DNA of 64,000 nucleotides from Cryptomeria japonica (Eukaryota; Streptophyta; Pinopsida; Cupressales; Cupressaceae). Within the stretch, counting starts at the first letter, position 1, and the number at the start of each line of letters is the position of its first letter. Shown here piece after piece: positions 23,134 through 35,500 of the stretch. The notes below the pieces were generated by a model. That model worked only from the letters and a program-made list of their open reading frames with translations. It was not told the origin of the DNA and did no database searches. Both the position numbers and the translations under genes were made by a program. Location: assembly GCF_030272615.1 (NCBI RefSeq), contig NC_081406.1, forward strand, positions 213,072,997 through 213,136,996, written 5' to 3'.

Positions 23134-23396
23134 TATTAGGACCCAGAAGCAACTGAGAGGAGGGGTGAATCAGCTGTCTATTAATTTCAACCCAAATAAA
23201 ATTTAACCAAACTTGATACTTAATACCGATAAACCAAACTTAATGTCGGTAAATAGATTAACAGTTAATAACAGTATCGGTGAAACTTAATGCATGAAAC
23301 ATAAGGAGAAACAACATCCACAACACATAACACGGAGATTTGTACGTGGAAACCCTGTAAGGGGAAAAACCATGGTGGGAAACCTTACCCACAATT
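23134..23396 (-). repeat. 3' LTR of the minus copia, distal piece
   Basis: It begins on the plus strand TATTAGGACCC (TGTTAGG with one change), then CAACTGAGAGGAGGGGTGAATCAG, matching 36724 onward. Copy C follows; the LTR resumes at 31303. Confidence 0.85.
23392..23396. other. Target-site duplication of copy C, left (CAATT)
   Basis: Pairs with CAATC at 31303-31307. Related uninterrupted LTRs at 26996-27001 and 36986-36991 read CAATC here, so the T is a later C-to-T change. Confidence 0.8.
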
Positions 23397-24155
23397 TGTT
23401 GGCATTGCACACTCCAATGAGAAATTGTAGGTGACTGAAGGTATTGTCATTGATGGCAACCTTGCAATCCTATGGCACCGGCACCGACAGACTCTACATC
23501 GGCAGATAGTTTACCGACAACAACAAAGATGATTACTGACACCCTGGCTAATGGGATTTTGTTTATTACATTTTGTATTTAATTGTAATATCTTTTTGTA
23601 AGCCGATAAGGTGAATTATAATAGGACTCATATATAAGTATGAGATCTTGTAGATCATTTGTGTGTAAGGTAGATGCAAACATGTGAATATTAAGGCAAA
23701 TTTTGGAGTAAAGTTTATGGTTATTGTGTGAGCTTAAACCAGTACCGAACCTGGCATAACAAATGCTGAACCAAAGCAGTACATTATATTGGATTTGCAT
23801 AATCCATTTTGTAAGTCAGTGAGACTTCCCTTTTGTAATTAAGAAGTGAGCTTTAGGTAGTTGGCGTTCCTACATGTGCAAGCCCCTATTGTAAGTAATA
23901 TTCTTTTATTGGCTAGTGAGTGAATATTGTGGGTCACAAATCCCACTGAGGTTTTTCCCACACCGGGTTTCCTCATTAAAAATCTTGTGTTATGGTGTGC
24001 TTTCTATGTTGTGCTTATTGTTCTTATTTACTGCATTAATTCTGGTTTACCAGTACATTGTTTTGGAATGCAATTTATTTAATAAGATGAGAAAATCTGT
24101 AAACTGGCAAGATGTTGATTCACCCGCCCTCTCAGTATCTTTGGGAATCCTAACA
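23397..24155 (+). repeat. 5' LTR, copy C
   Basis: 759 bp, TGTTGGCATTGCACACTCC to GGGAATCCTAACA, with TATATAA at 23631-23637. ACCGAC sites lie at 23483 and 23513, upstream of the TATA box. Confidence 0.92.
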
Positions 24156-24157
24156 AC

Positions 24158-24169
24158 TAGTATCAGAGC
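24158..24169 (+). other. Primer binding site, copy C (one mutation)
   Basis: TAGTATCAGAGC: the initiator-Met tRNA site with G-to-A at the second base. Confidence 0.85.
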
Positions 24170-24226
24170 TTGGTCCTCTTTTTTCAAAAGCCTAACAGCT
24201 TGAGGGAGATTTTGACACCGGTACAG

Positions 24227-25297
24227 ATGGATAACTTCAAAAAGCAATTGGAAACAACTCTCGCAGATTATGACGCAAAAAAGTTGAAGAATATCAAACT
24301 TGAAGATGATCTAAAGGCTGCACAAGAAATCATTCAAGGACTTCAGGAGAATCTTACTATTGCTAGAAGCAAAAGAAGAGAACTTCATGAGAAGATACAG
24401 AGTGACGATGATGAAAAGGAAACTCTTAATGATCTTGTAAGCAAGATGAAGCAAGAAAACATGACCTTGAGGAATGAGATGCAAGATATGACTATGAGAT
24501 TTTGTAAAGACACTAAAGACAGAAAGAAGAATGAAGATGACTTGACTAGGAGAATCAATGATGCTGGAAATGAAAATCTAAGACTCAGTCATGAAAATGA
24601 TATGTTAAAGACAGATCTGATTCATTTGGAACATGATAAAATTGAACTCATGAGACAGAAAGATTTCTTGGAAAATGAGTTGGCTACTATAAATCAACAT
24701 AAGGAGAAATTCAAGAAAAGTTCAAAAGAACTTGATGATATGCTGAAAAATGAGAAACCTAATGGAGATACTAATGGTCTTGGCTTTGAAGTTGGTCAAA
24801 GCTCTTGTACTACAAACAATCATGATCACAGTAAATCGGTAAGACAATCTAATGCCTACAAATTTAATGGGAAATGCTTTAACTATAACAAGTATGGTCA
24901 TAGAGCAAATCAGTGTAGATCTAGAAACTATCAGAACACTAATGCACCCATCGGTCAATATTCTAAATGCAACAAAATTGGTCATAATTTAGAAAATTGC
25001 AGAATGAATGTAAGATCTGGGCACTTATCTAATCAATGTAGAACACATACCAGCATAGGATATGGAAAAGCTATTCAGAAAAACAACGTGACTTGTTATG
25101 CTTGTAACAAGATTGGACATATTGCAAAATTTTGTAGAAGTAAGGCATCACCGACAAATAACAAAGGACCCAGTTTGAAAGGTAAAGAGAAGGTTGATGA
25201 GGTAAAGCAAGAATTTTCAAAACAATGGATTAGAAAGATAGATCAGAATGTTGATGAGGCTATTCTTTCACCGGTAGAACAAAGTATCACTCCATGA
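24227..25297 (+). CDS. Gag-like protein, copy C: best preserved coding copy (about 357 residues)
   Basis: The most intact gene of the family. ATG 24227 (MDNFKKQLETTLADYDAKKL) opens a frame without internal stops to TGA 25295. Alignment with copy B suggests the ancestral stop was about 23 bases later (SSSN then TGA at 25318). Residues 1-190 are coiled-coil helix. Knuckle 1 reads CFNYNKYGHRANQC (second Cys is Tyr). Knuckle 2 reads YSKCNKIGHNLENC (first Cys lost). The CYVCGRF part of knuckle 3 is missing. Knuckle 4, CYACNKIGHIAKFC, is intact. RNA packaging is inferred for the family. With only one good knuckle the product may be impaired. Confidence 0.75.
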   Translation: MDNFKKQLETTLADYDAKKLKNIKLEDDLKAAQEIIQGLQENLTIARSKRRELHEKIQSDDDEKETLNDLVSKMKQENMTLRNEMQDMTMRFCKDTKDRKKNEDDLTRRINDAGNENLRLSHENDMLKTDLIHLEHDKIELMRQKDFLENELATINQHKEKFKKSSKELDDMLKNEKPNGDTNGLGFEVGQSSCTTNNHDHSKSVRQSNAYKFNGKCFNYNKYGHRANQCRSRNYQNTNAPIGQYSKCNKIGHNLENCRMNVRSGHLSNQCRTHTSIGYGKAIQKNNVTCYACNKIGHIAKFCRSKASPTNNKGPSLKGKEKVDEVKQEFSKQWIRKIDQNVDEAILSPVEQSITP

Positions 25298-25624
25298 GCA
25301 GGAGATTCTTCATCTAATTGAAAAGAAATCCCTTGGGGGTATGGCAACAAATTGAAAACATGCTAGTTTACCCTCGGTTGATGGTAAGAAGATGAAATGC
25401 TTCTTTACTAGCAGATGAGTTAAGTTTTCACTTAACCGACAGGCATTTATTATGGTAGTTGAAGGAAATGACACTATAAAGCAAGTGTTTTTCACTCCTT
25501 TTCACTCACCGAGCATTCAGATTTCCTAGGAGTGTGAAAAAACTGAGAGAAGGCATCCACAACGAGAAGTGAAGAAAAATCTATCAAGCATTCAAACCTA
25601 AAGGCAGATTAAGGTATTTATCAA

Positions 25625-28600
25625 ATGACTTCCTCCTCTACACCCGAATTCGTTGCAAACCCTACTGCAATTAAAGTGATTAAACGTCCTAGGCCCGTAT
25701 TTAAGATCATACCCGAAATAGCAAAGCAAGATGATACCCTAGGCGCATTTTCTAAAATACCCAAAGGATTTTCTTATGTTGAAGACCCTAGGATATACAT
25801 ACATTGTCATATTGAGGAACTTGGTGCTGATGAGATAATGAACATGTATAGGATTATAATTTGTGATGAAAATGGAAATGTGAAACTAGAACACAAGATA
25901 ATTGAAACCCTAGGTTTTATGGAAATACTTAGCATTCCCGATTTTTCCAAGGAAGTTGTATGAATTGTACTTAGCAGAGTTCATGGGGAATTCTTTTGGA
26001 TTGACTCCATCCATAAGATTACAAGAGAAGTAGTTAGGGCAGCAACTGGCTTACCTTCCACCGGTAGCAGGCCTGATAAAACTAAAAAGGTTCCAAACAA
26101 CACTATGATGACCCTAACTGGTGCAACCCATGACAATAGATCCTTGAGAGTAAATGATGTAAATGATGATAATGTAAGATTCATTACCATGATACTAGGA
26201 TACAAGACTACACATGCTAACAGATTAAACTCTGTTTCCAGTTTATGTATCAAGAGTGCTTATGACATGGTGAACAATAACACTAAGATTGACATATGTG
26301 AATGGCTAAAGGATGAATTGATTGACAACCTGAAGAAAATTAAAGGTGACAAGAAAGGTACTTTCAGATTTGGCAATTTACTTGTATGCTTATTCTTATA
26401 CATTACTAAGGAAGTTCCCGGTATAGGTAGAAAAGAATTTGGTTTTGACATTCCGGTAGGAAAATAACTTTTGGATATTTTTACCAACATGGGAGATGAC
26501 AGGGAAAAGAACATAATTGAATACTTTCAGGCATTTAAGGCTATAATAAAGATTAGGGAAATATTATCTCAAACCATAGTTGACAAATACCAAAAGGAGA
26601 TATGCTTTGTTATAAAGAAGGATGAAATATGGATGGAAGCAGTGGTTCCTAGAACAATTTGGGTAACTGAAATGGGTTATGAGGCAGATGAAAACATAAT
26701 AGAAATATATGCTAAAGCCCTCCTTGAATCCCCTAGAGTGTTAGGTCCCGGAGACAACTAAGAAGGGGGGGTGAATCAGTTGTCTAATAAATTCAAACCG
26801 AAAACAACTTAACCAACCTTAATGCTTAATACCGGTAAACCAAACTTTATGTCGGTAGACAGTTTATCAGTTAATTGCAGTATCGGTAAAGATTAATGCA
26901 TGAAATAGAAAGACAATAAAATTCACAACACATAACACCAATATTTGTATGTGGAAACCCTGTAAGGGGAAAAACCACGGTGGGAAACCTTACCCACAAT
27001 CAGATGATACTACTGCAGATAGTATGTGTATACAAATGGGGTCTGCACATGTAGAAAGGCCAAGCGCCTAGAGCTCATTGCTCAAACACAAATAGGAGTC
27101 ACACTGACTACAATTAGATGGTTAAATCCAATAATGATATACTGCTCAAAATAGCATCTTCATATGCTGGATTCAGTACCGCTGTAGTTCTGATATGCCT
27201 TCACAAAAACCTTGCTTCATCTTCAAATGATGTCTGTGTGTATATCTCTTCTTATTATCACATATACCTTCTTACAATTCCTTTTTCCCAATCACATATC
27301 GATCTTACAAATAAGATCTTACATATATATCATAACCTAAGACCAAATTTAGTAGGTCAGCTCTAAAAGATATTACAATAAAACAATTACAAGTAAATCA
27401 ATAACCGATGCAATATACGATTCAACATGTTGGCTTAATTCATTTACAATAACAAAAAAATCCTCTCCAAAGCATGTCGTGCTAATCTGGAATAGATAAG
27501 CCTATCGGTGCTTATTCTGGACTTATTTGTCAGTAACGACAAATATGCAAACACGAATATACCAATGAACAAATCTCCAAGATAAAGTGTCCAAATGATG
27601 TCTTCAACTTAACCAAGTGTTTTCCATGTCATTCCAAGTGTCGGTGAATAATATATCCTGTCATTGTACCAGATACCGGTGATTGTGCATAAGTCACTTG
27701 CTTGCCGGTGAATATTGCCAATTCTCCAAAGTGCCAGAGTTGATAAGTGTTAATAGGTGTTGACATCAATGACAAAACCATATCAACATAACCAAAATAC
27801 CAACAATCTCCCCCTTTGGCATTGATGGCAACACAAGATGGGAAAACCATCAAAGTACCAAAACAGAAATGCCAAATACCAAAAACCAACAATCTCCCAA
27901 AAGAGATCATAACCAAAAATCAAAATTTAGATACAGAGAGTGATCAATCTCTCCCAAAGTAACAATCTCTCCCCCTGAGAGTAACATATGTTTTCCTTGT
28001 TGAATCATCTAATTGTGGGTAAGGTTTCCCATCGTGGTTTTTCCTCCTCAGAGTACGATGTGCTTTCCTTGCTGAAAAGAAGGAAGAAAAGAGAACAAAC
28101 AATCAGAAAAGTAACTAAATAGGCAAAAGAAATCAAGGAAGACTTGTTGTATAAGACTGGTATCAAGGAAAGTGACCTAGAAGGGTTACAACCAGAAGCA
28201 CATCTTTCACCGATTGGTACCTCCTCCAACAATGAAATACCGACAGAGTTTCAGAGAGTAGAAAGAAAAAGGAAACCTTCACTGGTACCCGCTCCTACAC
28301 CAAAGAGAACAAGAAGGAAACAACAGACAGTAAGGCCCCTGACAAATAAAATAACACCAAGGAAGAAGAAGGAAAAACAAGTTATTCCTCCTTTAGAAAA
28401 TCTTTTGAATGAAATAACGGATGATAGAAACTTGTCAAATGTTAGCAAATTGTATAATACTTTTACCAATGAAGAAAAGGAAAGCATAGAAAACAATGTC
28501 ATTCTACACTTAGACATTTACAAGAAATTTTTGATAGAAGTTGTAGATGACTTACCAAGTGACTTGTATAGAATACTAGATGCAAAGAGATTAGCAATTG

Positions 28601-30321
28601 TGGAATAAGATAAGAAGATAAAGGTAGAAAAATTACTTGCAGTTCACCCAGTGAAATCAACAGAAGAAATTGATGAACTGATAAGTGAGGCTAATAGGAT
28701 TGTATTTTCTACTGGTCACCAACATGTAGCTTTAATGGCTGGTAGAGTGAATGAAATATCTGAAGAGACAACAGATAAATGGGATATCTTCTTTGTGGAG
28801 AAAGAAAAGAAAGAACTTAAATGATCCAAAGGTTTCAGAGTTTATCAAAAGGATAAGGATAAAGGTAAAGGCAAGGTAGGTGGACCTCCAAGCATAAGAG
28901 TGACAGACAACTTGCCCCCACCTTCTTCTGATACTCCACCGGCACAAACTGTTGATACACCACCAGTAACTGATAATATTAAGAGTATGGAGCCAACACA
29001 TGAAGACACCAATCCTGATTATATACTATGAATATTGACACACAAGAGGTTAACATTGTGGTTGATAAGGAAACCGCTGAGAAGAAAGATGTGGAAACTG
29101 AGCCACCGGTTGAGAATATTGTTGTAGAAACACATGTTGAGGATACAGTTGGAAATGCTGAGATTGGGGTTGAAACACTTGCTGAACAATCAGTCAACCC
29201 TCCTGGAACTAAAACGGTGACAGATACCACTAGTGCACACACTAAGAAACCTATTAAGTTAGAGCAACAAGCTACTGATAACACAGTAAATACTAAGACT
29301 TCATCAGAGAAACTAGCAGAAGAAAGCATAGAGAAACATACTGAGGTACATTCTAAGAAACATGAAGAGAAAAAGGTTGAGATAGAGACAGTGCCATTGA
29401 CAACAGCTGAGAAACCCAAGCCTTTGCTAGTTGAGATGCAGACTCAAACTGACCTACCAGAGGTCAACTCAAGCAAAGAGGATACTCACATCGGTGAAAT
29501 ATAGATTGTTAAGGCAGTTAGACAATCATCTAGTTCTTCCTTAACAGAATTCATACTGACAAATGTAACAGAGGTATTGTTGGATTAAATCAAGAAAATA
29601 ACAGATTGCAATGCACTTGCATACAAGGCAATTGATGATACCATCCCTATTCTAAAATTGATTGCACCCAAGTGCAATGTGGATAATAAAGATTCTTTGA
29701 GTCAATTAGACACATTGTCTAAGTATATCACCGACAACCTTTTGATAGTTGATCAGATTAATGAGGAAACATTCAGTGAGAAAATGAATAAAGAGAAAGA
29801 AAGATTCTTTGATGAAACAATAAAGAGATGCAAGGAACACATTGATACCTTATTACCGACACTAAGAAAAACAATAATGGAATTTAAGGAGTTGTACAGG
29901 GATAAATGCAAGACTGATGTTTTGACAATGGATATAGACAAGAAAATCAGTGTAGCACAGAAAGAAATAAATAATATTGTTGATAATCTCATCAGTTCAC
30001 TAGAACCATTATCGGTAATAGAGTAGAAAATAAGAGAATTTGAGGAAAAACTTGAGAAATTGGAGAAGGAAAAGGAAAGAATAAAGTTTAAGGCTAAGGA
30101 ACTAAAATGCAAACTTGGTCCGAAACTCGACATCCTCATCTCTTTGAGAAAAGAGATATCAGAGGCACTTGTTCCTTGACTTAAGACATCGGAAGAGAAA
30201 ATGCACATACTCACCGGTATAATACAAAAGACATAAGAAACATTAAAAGATAGTGAAAGGTTCACTAATAGCTTAAATTTTGTACTAGCAGATCTATTTC
30301 AGATTGTAACCAACCGGTTAT
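25625..30321 (+). pseudogene. ORF2, copy C, interrupted by a foreign LTR fragment
   Basis: ATG 25625 (MTSSSTPEFVANPTAIKVIK) starts the same protein as 16006. The N-domain is well kept (DPRIYIHCHIEELGADEI, GEFFWIDSIHKITRE, RFITMILGYKTTHANRLN, CEWLKDELIDNLKKIK). The insert at 26739-28074 follows LLESPRV. ORF2 resumes near 28075 with a basic segment, then KLYNTFTNEEKESIENNVIL, a linker with VEMQTQTDLPEV, and a C-terminal coiled coil ending near 30321. Stops include 25961, 26465, 28120, 28606, 28822, 29502, 29586, 30024, 30178 and 30235, with a frameshift near 29025. The stops at 26465, 28120 and 29502 align exactly with stops in copy B. Confidence 0.8.
26739..28074 (-). mobile_element. Minus-strand copia LTR plus internal end fragment inside ORF2 of copy C
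   Basis: 26739-27805 is an LTR of the same family as 36724-37815 (plus-strand TGTTAGGTCCC start, AATACCAACA end). It is followed by the reversed purine tract ATCTCCCCCTTTGGC and about 190 bp of noncoding internal sequence like 32132-32340. From about 28004 there is an inverted scrap of the same LTR, then ORF2 resumes near 28075. No duplication of TAGAG is found at the far side. About 50-60 bp of ORF2 relative to copy B are missing, so this does not look like ordinary integration. Confidence 0.75.
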
Positions 30322-30524
30322 AGGGATCCAGCTGAGAACTACATTCAGTTGACATTTTTCACAACCTTTGTCATTGATGTCAAAGGGGGAGTAGTTGGGA
30401 TATGATAAAAATGATGACAAAAGAGATCATTTGCTCAGGGGGAGCACACAATTTTGGCAAAAATTTTGGACTTCAATTTTGGATACATTTTTGGATTTTT
30501 CTCATGGGTGTTGCCATCAATGCC

Positions 30525-30535
30525 AAAAGGGGAGA
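30525..30535 (+). other. Polypurine tract, copy C
   Basis: AAAAGGGGAGA, one base before the 3' LTR. Upstream tracts GTCAAAGGGGGAGTAG (about 30379) and CTCAGGGGGAGCAC (about 30435) repeat the arrangement of copy B. Confidence 0.85.
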
Positions 30536-30536
30536 T

Positions 30537-31302
30537 TGTTGGCATTGTAAACTCCAATGAGAAATTGTAGGTGATTGAAGGTATTGTCATTGATGGAAAC
30601 CTTGCAATCCTATGGCATCAGCACTGACAGACTCTACACCGACAGATAGTTTACCGACAGTGGCAAAGATGATTACCGACACTTTGGCCAACAGGATTTT
30701 GTTTATTACATTTTGTATTTAATTGTAATATCTTTTTGTAAGCTGACAAGGAGAATTGTAATAGAACTCATATGTAATTATGAGATCTTGTAGATCATCT
30801 GTGTGTAAGGTAGATGCAAACATGTGAATATTAAGGCAGATTTGGAGTAAGGTTTATGGTTATTTTGTGAGCTTAAACCGGTACTGAACCTGGCATAGCA
30901 GATGTTGAACCGAAGCAATACATTATATTGGATTTGCATAATCCATTTTTTAAGTTAGTGAGACTTCCCTTTTGTAATTAAGCAGTGAGCTTTAGGTAGT
31001 TAGCCTTCATGCATGTGCAGGCCCCTATTGTAAGTAATATTCATTTATTGGCCAGTGAGTGAATATTGTGGGTCACAAATCCCACTGAGGTTTTTCCCAC
31101 ACCGGGGTTTCCTCATTAAAAATCTTGTGTTATGGTATGCTTTCTATGTTGTGCTTATTGTTCTTATTTACTACATTAATTTTGGTTTACTGGTACACTA
31201 TTTTGGAATGCAATTTATTTAATAAGATCAGAAAATCTGTAAACTGGCAAGATACTGATTCATGATTCACCCCCCCTCTCAGTATCTTTGGGAATCCTAA
31301 CA
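30537..31302 (+). repeat. 3' LTR, copy C
   Basis: 766 bp, starts TGTTGGCATTGTAAACTCC and ends GGGAATCCTAACA. It has three ACCGAC words at 30638, 30653 and 30675; its TATA box has decayed to TATGTAA. Confidence 0.92.
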
Positions 31303-32131
31303 CAATCAAATGATACTACTGCATATAGTATGTGTATACAAATGGGGTCTGTGCATGCAGATAGGCCAACTACTAAGAGATCACTGCTGAATCACAAAAT
31401 GAGAGTCACACTGGCTACAATTAGATGATTAAATCCAATGATAATGTACTGCTCAAAGTAGCATCTCCATTACTGGATTCAATACCGATTAAACTCTGAT
31501 TGTTTTCTTCAAACCTTCCTTGAATTTTCAAATGATGTCTGCATGAGAAGCTCTACTTATATTCGCATATACCACATATCACAGCCTTATATTATCTTAT
31601 CTCATCTCCTATATCAATCTCATAATTGAGATCTTACATATATACCAAAACCTAAGACCAAATGTGTAGGTCGGCTTACTAAGAATAATATAATAAAATA
31701 TATTACAAGTAACTCAAGATGCGATGCATCATGTCATCTCAACAATAATATTAACTAATTAAACCATCTCCATAATGTGTCATGCTAATTTGGAATAGAT
31801 AACACTTGCTGGTCCATAACCTAGACCCATTTGCCAATAACAACAAATATGTCAACCCGATTAGACCAATAACCAAATCATCAAAACCAAGTATCCAAAC
31901 CATGTCTTCAACATTACCAAGTGATCTCCAGATGATAAAAAGTCATCCTCAGTGCCAGTGAACAATATAACTTGTCAGTGAACCAGATATCGGTGACTGT
32001 GCATAAGTCACTGAACATGCCAGTGAACATAATGTCCCAGTTCAACATAACCAAAGATCTCCAAAAGGATAAGTGTTGATAAGTGTTGACATCAATGACA
32101 AAACCAATTCAACATATCCATAATACCAACA
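31303..32131 (-). repeat. 3' LTR of the minus copia, proximal piece
   Basis: Continues the LTR broken at 23396, starting with the CAATC duplication and ending AATACCAACA at 32131. It parallels 36986-37815. With 23134-23396 it makes a 1.09-kb LTR. Confidence 0.87.
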
Positions 32132-32500
32132 ATACCCCCCTATAGAATTGATGGCAACACAAGATGGAAAAACCATCTAAGTGCCGAAGCAAAAATGCCA
32201 AAAACCAAAAACCAACAATCTCCAGAAATAAATACCACAAATAAAAATACAAATCATCTCTGCATTTGTATAATCACTCCCCCAATGAATAATCTCTCCC
32301 CAAAAGATAATGTGTTTTTCCATAGATATCTCTCCCCCTTTGACATCAAATGCCAAAGAAATACAAATACCAGATACAACCAGTTCATAGAACCAATTAC
32401 AAATACCAACTTATCCAACTACTCCCCCTGAGAAGTATCTCTCCTTCATCAAAGCCGGAAAAAGGTTTCTCTGTAAATTCTGTTGGTTTTATGCCAAGCA
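32132..32500 (-). other. 3' untranslated internal tail and purine tracts of the minus copia
   Basis: Noncoding between RNase H and LTR. On the minus strand it holds GTCAAAGGGGGAGAG (about 32340), CTCAGGGGGAGTAG (about 32430) and a decayed final tract at 32132-32141. Confidence 0.6.
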
Positions 32501-32520
32501 TCAACTATCTAAGTCTCTAC

Positions 32521-35500
32521 CTATGAGGATATGACCCCAAGCTGCTCTCTGAGATATTTAAAAGTTTCCTTAGGCAAAGGCTTAGTAAAGATGTTTGCAA
32601 TCTGCTCTTTAGTATTCACATAAACCAATCTTTCTTCTTTGGCCTCTACATTCTCTTTTAGAAAATTGTATTTGATAGAAACATGTTTAGTTTTAGAGTG
32701 AAATACCGAATTCTTAGATATATCAATTGCTATTGAATTATCACAATAGATGATTATAGGTTCTTTGCATTTTACCTTTATGTCCTTCAACATTTGTTTG
32801 ATCCATAATACCTAAGTACAATTGGTTGTTGTTGCGACATATTCTGATTCTATTGTTGATAGTGATGTATAACTCTATTTCTTACTCAACCATGAAATCA
32901 ATCTGCTACCAAGAAAGAATGCCCCGCCGGTGGTGCTCTTTATATCATCTACATATCCTACCCAATTAGCATCCGTGTATGCACATAAGTCAAAATTTTC
33001 ATCTTTAGGATACCATAAACCAAGATTTGTTGTGCCTTGTAAATACCAGAAAATCTTTTTTACTATTGATTCATGATTTTATCTAGGATTACTCTGAAAT
33101 ATTGAAACAATACACAATGCATTCATTATATTAGGTCTTGTTTGTGTCAAATATAGTAAACCTCCAATCATAGATTTGTATCTTGTTGGATTAACAAGAG
33201 CTGAATCATCCTTCAATGATAGTTTATCGGTTGTAGTCATAGGAGTACTTACCGGTTTAGAGTTTTCCATATCAAATTTCTTTAGTAATTCCTTCAAATA
33301 CTTTGATTGACATAAAAATATACCTTTATCAGTCTGAGAAATCTGCAATCCTAAATTTTTTTATCTCCCCAATCATAGACATTTCAAATTCTTCTTGCAT
33401 CTAGTTAGAAAAGTCTTTACACAATCCATCTTCTCCTCCAAAAATAATGTCATCAACAAAAACTTCAATAACCAAAATGTCTTCATTAGTCACTTTGAAA
33501 TATAAGTTGTTGTCAGCATTACGTTTAGTGTAACCAAGCTTCATTAGATATTTGTCCAATCTAGCATACCAAGCTCTTGGAGCTTGCTTCTATCCATATA
33601 AAGCTTTCCTTAACCTGCAAACCATATCTTTATCATTTGTTAATGAAAATCCATCAGGTTGTTCAATGTAAACTTCCTCTTCAAGATCACCATTTAGAAA
33701 TGTACATTTAACATCCATTTGATATACTTTATAGTTCTTGTGTGCTCCAAATGCAAGAAATAATCAGACTGCCTCAATTCTAGCTACCGGTGCAAAGGTT
33801 TCATTATAATCAATTCCCTCTTTCTGTGAATATCCCTTACACACTAGTCTTGATTTGTTTCTGATTACCTTACCATCTTAATTAAGTTTTTTTCTAAATA
33901 CCCATTTAGTTCCAATTACATTTTTATTTTTAGGTCAGGGAACCAATGTCCATGTGTTGTTTTTTCAATTTGTTCCAATTCATCTTCCATAGCCCTAATC
34001 CAATGTTTATCTTCACATGCCTCAATGAAAGATGCTGGTTCAATTTGAGAAATTAAACATACCTCTTCATTTTCCAGTCTTCCTCTTGTCATAAATCCTT
34101 GATACTTATTCCCTATTATCTGATTTTCAGAGTGATTCAGTCTTACATACCTAGGTGTGTTCACTTGTTGTTGTTCTTCAGTCACTGTGGAATTCTTTGA
34201 TGATATCGATGTGACTGGATCAACATTTTTTAACGGTGTACTCGGTATAGGTTCATTTGTGATTATCTCAAATTCCGGTTCAGAATCCATAGACCTTGAA
34301 TTTCTTCTTAAATGTTCATCAATCTTCACATTTGCACTCTCAATGATTTTCTGCAATCTCTTATTAAAACATCTATATGTTTTGCTCTTAGATGAATACC
34401 CAAGAAATATTCCTTCATCACTTCTAGGATCAAATTTACCAATATGCTCATCTCTCCTAATGTAACATTTGCTTCCAAATATTCTGAAGTACTTAAGAGT
34501 AGGAATATTACCAAACCATATTTCATAGTGTGTCTTATCGGTTTCACCTTTGATGTGAACTCTATTGAAAGTATAAACTGCTATATTCACTGCTTCTTTG
34601 CAATACACATGAGGTAGATTTGCTTCTGATATTATGCTTCTAGCTGCATCTAGAATAGTTCTATTCTTCCTTTCCACAACTCCATTTTGCTGAGGTATCT
34701 GAGGTGCTTATAGTTGTCTTCTTATTCCATTCACTTCACAAAATGTATTGAAATCCTTAGATGTAAATTCACCTCCTTGATCTGATCTCAAACATTTGAT
34801 TTTCTTGTTGGTTTCATTTTCTACAAGTGCCTTGAATAATTTGAATTTCCCAAAAGCTTCTAATTTCTCTCTAAGAAAAGTAACCCAACACATTCTAGAA
34901 TAATCATCAATGATTAGCATAAAACATTTATCTCCCTATAGACTTCTTGTTCTTGCCGGACCACATAAGTCAGTATGAATTAAATCAAGAACATCATTGG
35001 TTTTCTTAGAAATACTCTTAAAATTTGTTCTAATTTGCGTTCCCATTTGATATTCCTTACATACCAGATTATAAGGTTTTATAATCTTAGGTAAATCCTT
35101 TACTGCCTTAGATGAACTAATCTTCATAATGCAATCAAAATTTACATGATAGAGTCTTTTGTGCCATAACCAACTTTCATCAATGTGTGCAATCAAGTAT
35201 GTCTTTTCAATGTTATTCAAATGAAAGATATTACCTCTAGTCTGATTACCGGTTGCAATTTCCAAACCAGTTTTATTCATGATTTTGCATTTACCATTCT
35301 TGAATTGTAACTGAAATCCTTTTTCAACTAATTGACCAACACTCAAAAGATTGTGCTTCAAACCTTCAACATAATAAACATTGTCAGTATTGTGCTTACC
35401 ATCAAAAGATATAGTGCCTTTTCCTCTTATCAAACTAGCTTTGTCATCTCCAAATATTACTAGACCTCCATTGTATACCTAAAAAGATAAGAATTTACTT

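Larger units (their letters stand above)
23397..31302 (+). mobile_element. LTR retroelement copy C (7906 bp), Gag plus ORF2, with foreign insert
   Basis: Same family as copy B. LTRs are at 23397-24155 and 30537-31302, with a primer site at 24158, Gag at 24227-25297 and ORF2 from 25625 to about 30320. CAATT/CAATC duplications show insertion into a copia LTR. Removing the 1.34-kb insert at 26739-28074 gives about 6.57 kb, close to copy B. No pol domains are seen in its own sequence. Confidence 0.9.
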
